Below are positions 60,566-64,000 of a DNA stretch of 64,000 nucleotides, piece after piece. A program made the position numbers and the translations under genes. Numbering within the stretch: the first letter of the stretch is position 1; each line of letters starts with the position of its first letter. This DNA is from Micromonospora costi. Lineage in GTDB: Bacteria > Actinomycetota > Actinomycetes > Mycobacteriales > Micromonosporaceae. Location of the stretch: NCBI RefSeq assembly GCF_003626655.1, contig NZ_RBAN01000011.1:34790-98789 (forward strand). Direction: 5' to 3'. The notes beneath the pieces were generated by a model. That model was not told where the DNA came from, made no database searches, and saw only the letters and a list, made by a program, of their open reading frames with translations.

Positions 60566-61381
60566 TCAGCGCGCGCCGGCCGAGTCGGTGCCGATCCCCG
60601 CGATGATCCGGGCCAGCGCGGCGGGGTCGGCCAGGTGCGGGAAGTGACCGCCGCCGCCCGGCAGCACGTCGACGGTCACGTCGGGCAGCGCCGACTCCAA
60701 CCACGCCCGGTACGCCGGGGACGGGTCGCGGCCCGTCACGTAGTGGTACGGGATGCCGAGCGACCGGATCCGCTCCAGATCCCGCCTCCGCTGCTCCGTG
60801 AACGCCTCGTCCGTGGTCACCAGGATGTCGTTCCAGTACCCGAGGAGCAGGTCCTGGCGCGGTGTGGTGGCCGTGCGGACCAACTCCTGGGCGGCCGGAG
60901 GCAACCCGTCGATCCCCATCCCGTCCAGCAGCGAGCCCCAGACCCGCAGGTACTCGGGGCTGCGCAGAACCGGCTCGTTGCGGCGCAGAAACCCACCGAA
61001 CGGGCCCAGCGTCAGCGGCTGGTCCACGTTCACCACCCCGCGGCTCGGGTACCGGGCGGCGTAGATCGTGGCCATCGCCCCGCCGAGGGAGTGGCCGACC
61101 ATCACCGGCCGGTCGAGCCCGGCGTCCGTGACCGCCTCGTGGATGACGTCGGTGACGTCACGTGCGCCGTACGCGTCACGTGCGGGGGACCCGCCGTGGC
61201 CGGGCAGGTCGAGCGCCAGCACCCGCCGGTCCGGGTCGAGGGTGGCCAACGCGCCCAGGGTGGGCCCCCACTGGCTCCGGTCGTACGTCAGCCCGTGCAA
61301 CAGGACCAACGGCGGCCGGTCGCCGTCCGTGCCGAGGCTGTCGGCGGCCAGGCCGCCGTACCGCCGCTGTGCGTCGCCCAT
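60566..61381 (-). CDS. Alpha/beta-fold hydrolase
   Basis: A 271-residue hydrolase: VLLHGLTYDRSQWG, GHSLGGAMA with the nucleophile serine, and GGGGHFPHLADPA near the end. The catalytic triad layout is clear; substrate unknown. ATG at 61381 follows GGGAGACGAG, so it is preferred over ATG 61393. Confidence 0.89.
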   Translation of the reverse strand: MGDAQRRYGGLAADSLGTDGDRPPLVLLHGLTYDRSQWGPTLGALATLDPDRRVLALDLPGHGGSPARDAYGARDVTDVIHEAVTDAGLDRPVMVGHSLGGAMATIYAARYPSRGVVNVDQPLTLGPFGGFLRRNEPVLRSPEYLRVWGSLLDGMGIDGLPPAAQELVRTATTPRQDLLLGYWNDILVTTDEAFTEQRRRDLERIRSLGIPYHYVTGRDPSPAYRAWLESALPDVTVDVLPGGGGHFPHLADPAALARIIAGIGTDSAGAR

Positions 61382-61511
61382 CTCGTCTCCCATGACGGCG
61401 TCCGGATCGTCGGGCGCCGCCGCCCCGAAGTGACAAACCGTCCGATCCTAGCCGGATCCAGACCCGCCGATACCCGCCCGGCCGGGGCGGTGACGGGGTC
61501 ACGGCGGCTAT

Positions 61512-61543
61512 ACAACCAAGCAGTTGTGCAAACAACTGGTTGT
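61512..61543. promoter_or_regulatory. Palindromic operator upstream of the ArsR operon
   Basis: The perfect inner repeat CAGTTGT-GCAA-ACAACTG is flanked by ACAACC and GGTTGT, giving an extended palindrome just before the -10 TAGGGT (61547-61552). It is a good candidate ArsR operator. Confidence 0.65.
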
Positions 61544-61558
61544 GGATAGGGTCGGCGC

Positions 61559-61915
61559 ATGCCCGTTGTCGAGGACGACCTGAGCCTGGTCTTCGCCGCG
61601 CTCGCCGACCCCACCCGCCGCGCCATCCTCGAGCGGCTCGCCTCCGGCGAGGCCACGGTGAACCAGCTCGCCGAGCCGTTCGCGATGACCCAGCAGGCGG
61701 TCTCCAAGCACCTGAAGGTGCTGGAACGGGCCCGGCTCATCACCCGCACCCGCACCGCGCAGTCCCGCCCGTGCGTGCTGGAGGCCGAGCGACTCGAGGA
61801 GGCGGCCGGCTGGATCGCGCGGCACCGGCAGATGTGGGCCGACCGTCACGACCGGCTCGCGGAGCACCTGGCCGCGCTGCGCTCCCACGACCACGACGAG
61901 GAGACCGACGGATGA
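61559..61915 (+). CDS. ArsR-family transcriptional regulator
   Basis: A 118-residue winged-helix repressor: ALADPTRRAILERLASGEATVNQLAEPFAMTQQAVSKHLKVLERARLI. No metal-binding cysteine motif is seen, so it may answer to another ligand. The ATG is 6 bases after TAGGGT: leaderless. The stop overlaps the next start (ATGA). Confidence 0.92.
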   Translation: MPVVEDDLSLVFAALADPTRRAILERLASGEATVNQLAEPFAMTQQAVSKHLKVLERARLITRTRTAQSRPCVLEAERLEEAAGWIARHRQMWADRHDRLAEHLAALRSHDHDEETDG

Positions 61916-62376
61916 CCGAGATCGGCGAGGCGACCTACCGGCGGGTGCACCGGGGCTCACCGGACCTGCTGTTCGACTGCATGACCCGCCCCGAGCACCT
62001 CACCCGCTTCTGGGGCCCGGCCGGCACCACCACGCCCGTCGACGGCATCGTGGTGGACCTGCGCCCCGGCGGGGCCTTCGAGACGACGATGGTCAACGAC
62101 GCCGACGGCAGCAGCCACACCATGCGCGCGGTCTACGTCGAGGTGCGGCGACCCGACCGGCTGGTCTGGATCGAGCCCGACGTCGAGGGCGGCATGCGCA
62201 CCACGGTCACCTTCGTCGACCTGGGCGACGGGCGCACCGAGGTGATCACCCACCAGACCAACGTGCCGGCCGCGTACCTGAGCGCCGAGGCGCGGGCCGG
62301 GTTCAGCACGAGCCTCGACCGCTTCGACGCGTACCTGGCCGCCCTCGACCCCGAGCCGGCACGCCGGCCCGAGTAA
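61912..62376 (+). CDS. SRPBCC/AHSA1-domain protein
   Basis: A 154-residue START/SRPBCC protein: RRVHRGSPDLLFDCMTRPEHLTRFWGP, and DLRPGGAFETTMVNDADG. ArsR-AHSA1 pairs are common; the ligand is unknown. It overlaps the ArsR gene and precedes a hydrolase, all in one operon. Confidence 0.9.
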   Translation: MTEIGEATYRRVHRGSPDLLFDCMTRPEHLTRFWGPAGTTTPVDGIVVDLRPGGAFETTMVNDADGSSHTMRAVYVEVRRPDRLVWIEPDVEGGMRTTVTFVDLGDGRTEVITHQTNVPAAYLSAEARAGFSTSLDRFDAYLAALDPEPARRPE

Positions 62377-62387
62377 GGAGCGTCCCG

Positions 62388-63182
62388 ATGCCTCAGGTCA
62401 CGTCCGCCGACGGCACCGCCATCGGCTACGAACGCACCGGAGCCGGCCCGGCCGTCGTCCTCGTCGACGGCGCCATGTGTCACCGCGCCGGCGGGCCCAT
62501 GCGACCGCTCGCCGCCGCGCTGAGCGCGCACTTCACCGTCCACACCTACGACCGGCGCGGCCGTGGGGAGAGCGGCGACGCCCCGACCTACGCGGTGGCC
62601 CGGGAGGTCGAGGACCTCCGGGCCGTGATCGCGGCGGCCGGCGGGCAGGCGTACGTCTACGGCATCTCGTCCGGCGCCGCGCTCGCCCTGACGGCCGCGG
62701 CCGCCGGCCCGGCGGTCACCCGCCTGGCGCTCTTCGAGCCGCCGTTCGTGGCCGAGGTGGAGGACGACGTCGCCGGCAAGGAGTACACGCGGCAGCTGCA
62801 CGAGCTGCTCGCCGCCGGCCGCCGCGGCGACGCGGTGGCGCTGTTCATGGCGCGCGTCGGCATCCCGGCGCCCGTGGTCGCCGGCATGCGGAGCCAGCCG
62901 ACCTGGGCGGCCTTCGAGGCCATCGCCCCGACCCTCGCGTACGACGACGCCGTGCTCGGCGACGGTCACGTGCCCCGCGACCGGGCGGCGGCGGTGACCG
63001 TCCCCACGCTCGTGCTCGCGGGCGGGGCGAGCCCGGCCCGCCTCCAGCGGCCGGCCGAGGCCACCGCGGCGGCGCTGCCCGGCGCCACGTACCGCGTCCT
63101 GGACGGGCAGACCCACGACGTGTCGCCCGAGGCGCTCGCCCCGGTGCTGGTCGACTTCTTCGGCCCGTCACCGTCCGCGTGA
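62388..63182 (+). CDS. Alpha/beta-fold hydrolase in the ArsR operon
   Basis: A 264-residue hydrolase: VVLVDGAMCHRAGG, HTYDRRGRGESGD, GISSGAALALTAAA with the nucleophile serine, and DGQTHDVSPEALAPVL. Substrate unknown. It begins 11 bp after the SRPBCC gene and is probably cotranscribed. Confidence 0.9.
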   Translation: MPQVTSADGTAIGYERTGAGPAVVLVDGAMCHRAGGPMRPLAAALSAHFTVHTYDRRGRGESGDAPTYAVAREVEDLRAVIAAAGGQAYVYGISSGAALALTAAAAGPAVTRLALFEPPFVAEVEDDVAGKEYTRQLHELLAAGRRGDAVALFMARVGIPAPVVAGMRSQPTWAAFEAIAPTLAYDDAVLGDGHVPRDRAAAVTVPTLVLAGGASPARLQRPAEATAAALPGATYRVLDGQTHDVSPEALAPVLVDFFGPSPSA

Positions 63183-63200
63183 CCGCGGTCGACGGGCGGG

Positions 63201-64000
63201 TCAGGCGTTCAGGGGGGTCTCGGCCGGCGCGGGCTCGTCGGGGGACAGGCGGCCGTCCGCCGCGGCCTGCCCCTCGGCGTCGCCGACCCCTTCGCACACG
63301 GCAGCCGCGTCGACCCAGTGCCGGCGCGCCTCCTCCGGGTCGCCCAGCGCCGCGGCCGCGTCACCCAGGTAGAGCAGGGTGCGGCCCAGCCCGGCCGTCG
63401 GCCGGCCGTTCTCGCGCAGCCGGCGGCTCTCGGCCAGCATCTCGTACGCCTGCCGCGCCTGCCCCGGGCCCGTGGCGAGCAGGGTGGCGCCAGCGTTGAG
63501 CAGCGCGGCGGCCCGGCTGGTCGGGTCGTTGACCGACTCGTACTCGCGCAGCGCCGCCCGCCACGCCTGAGCCGCGTCGAGGTGTTCACCGAGGCCCGCG
63601 TGCACCAGCACCAGGTTCGTGAGCGCGGCCGCGTAGCCGCGGGCGTCACCGAGCGCCCGGAACGTGTTCGCCGCCCGGACCAGGTGGTGGTGGGCGGTCT
63701 CCAGCTCGCCGCGTGCCAACCGGGCGGCGCCCAGCCCCAGGTCGGTGAGCGCGTGCCCGGCCCGGTCCGCGGCGGACCGGTGCCGCCGGGACAGCTCCAG
63801 GTGCTCGACCGCGTCGTCGAGTTGACCGAGGTCGAGCAGGGCCAGGCCGAGATTCATGCGCGCCTGCGCGGTGCCCGCCGGCCGCGCTCGGCCACGGCCA
63901 GGGTCAGCGCGGCGGCGGCGCCCTGCGGATCGTGCCGGCGCCGGCGCAGCACGCCCAGCTCGTTGTGCGCCCACCCGGCGATCTCCGGCCGGTCGTCGGC
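63201..64000 (-). pseudogene. TPR-repeat protein, frame-disrupted or split (partial)
   Basis: The reading frame ending at 63201 gives TPR-like helices (MNLGLALLDLGQLDDAVEHLELS and DDPEEARRHWVDAAAV). A second frame, 64000 to 63854, gives WAHNELGVLRRRRHDPQGAAAALTLAVAERG, also TPR-like, but stops at 63856-63854 at an ATGA that starts the first frame. In the first frame the bases just before its ATG still read RPAGTAQAR, a good TPR continuation, so a one-base change near 63873-63890 is likely. The gene continues beyond the window. Such TPR tails are common in SARP/AfsR-type and NB-ARC regulators. Confidence 0.7.

Overview
The window is very GC-rich DNA with tightly packed genes, GTG starts and many translationally coupled pairs (ATGA, GTGA or TGATG overlaps). 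It also has a hopanoid operon, mycothiol-linked enzyme families, a SARP regulator, a class F sortase, an actinobacterial LexA box and many apparently leaderless genes. Together these point to an actinomycete. Micromonosporaceae, perhaps Micromonospora, is my best guess from the overall style; I have no direct proof. No rRNA, tRNA, CRISPR array, transposase or integrase was recognised. It reads as chromosomal DNA of mixed housekeeping and accessory content.

Layout. (1) 1-7840: the end of a hopanoid operon on the + strand: end of a probable hpnC, then hpnD, hpnE, a polyprenyl diphosphate synthase, squalene-hopene cyclase, an HpnG-IspH fusion and hpnH. All junctions overlap. (2) 7860-11542: a convergent two-gene minus operon with a 980-residue fusion of an MGDG-synthase-type glycosyltransferase to a WS/DGAT-type acyltransferase, coupled to a short-chain dehydrogenase. 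(3) 11641-17479: two DMT-type transporters (the second behind an 8-codon upstream ORF), a Tat-exported carbonic anhydrase, AlkB-like and MOSC proteins, a secreted chitinase and a GNAT protein. (4) 17500-25600: an adenylyltransferase-like gene and dinB with a LexA box at its start, then acetyltransferase, glutamate-synthase-like, glyoxalase-fold, peptidoglycan-amidase and RraA-like genes. Two large palindromes flank the adenylyltransferase-like gene. (5) 25780-33000: an SPFH protein and a multi-TM protein with a TQV-repeat tail, an MFS pump behind a structured leader, and mycothiol-type enzymes. (6) 32796-38981: a SARP fused to a CGNR zinc finger, a secreted protein, SGNH and metallo-beta-lactamase-fold hydrolases, CorA, and a sortase with its likely substrate. 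(7) 39279-50970: MFS, lycopene cyclase, serine hydrolase, phosphatase, RNase HI, a head-to-head MFS/MarR pair and a pentapeptide-repeat protein. (8) 51017-58217: RtcB and archease (convergent), a B3/B4-domain gene with a LysE exporter opposite a MocR/PdxR regulator, a LacI regulator and a second CGNR protein. (9) 58390-64000: a secreted alpha-galactosidase, an ArsR operon and a frame-disrupted TPR gene running off the end.

The most unusual architectures are the glycosyltransferase-acyltransferase fusion beside the hopanoid operon, the HpnG-IspH fusion, the SARP-CGNR fusion, and the MFS/marR pair whose start codons are only 5 bp apart. A recurring pattern also stands out: a TAnnnT hexamer 6-8 nt before the start codon marks at least fifteen genes and supports leaderless transcription. 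No intergenic stretch exceeds about 300 bases; the longer gaps are described under the regulatory features.
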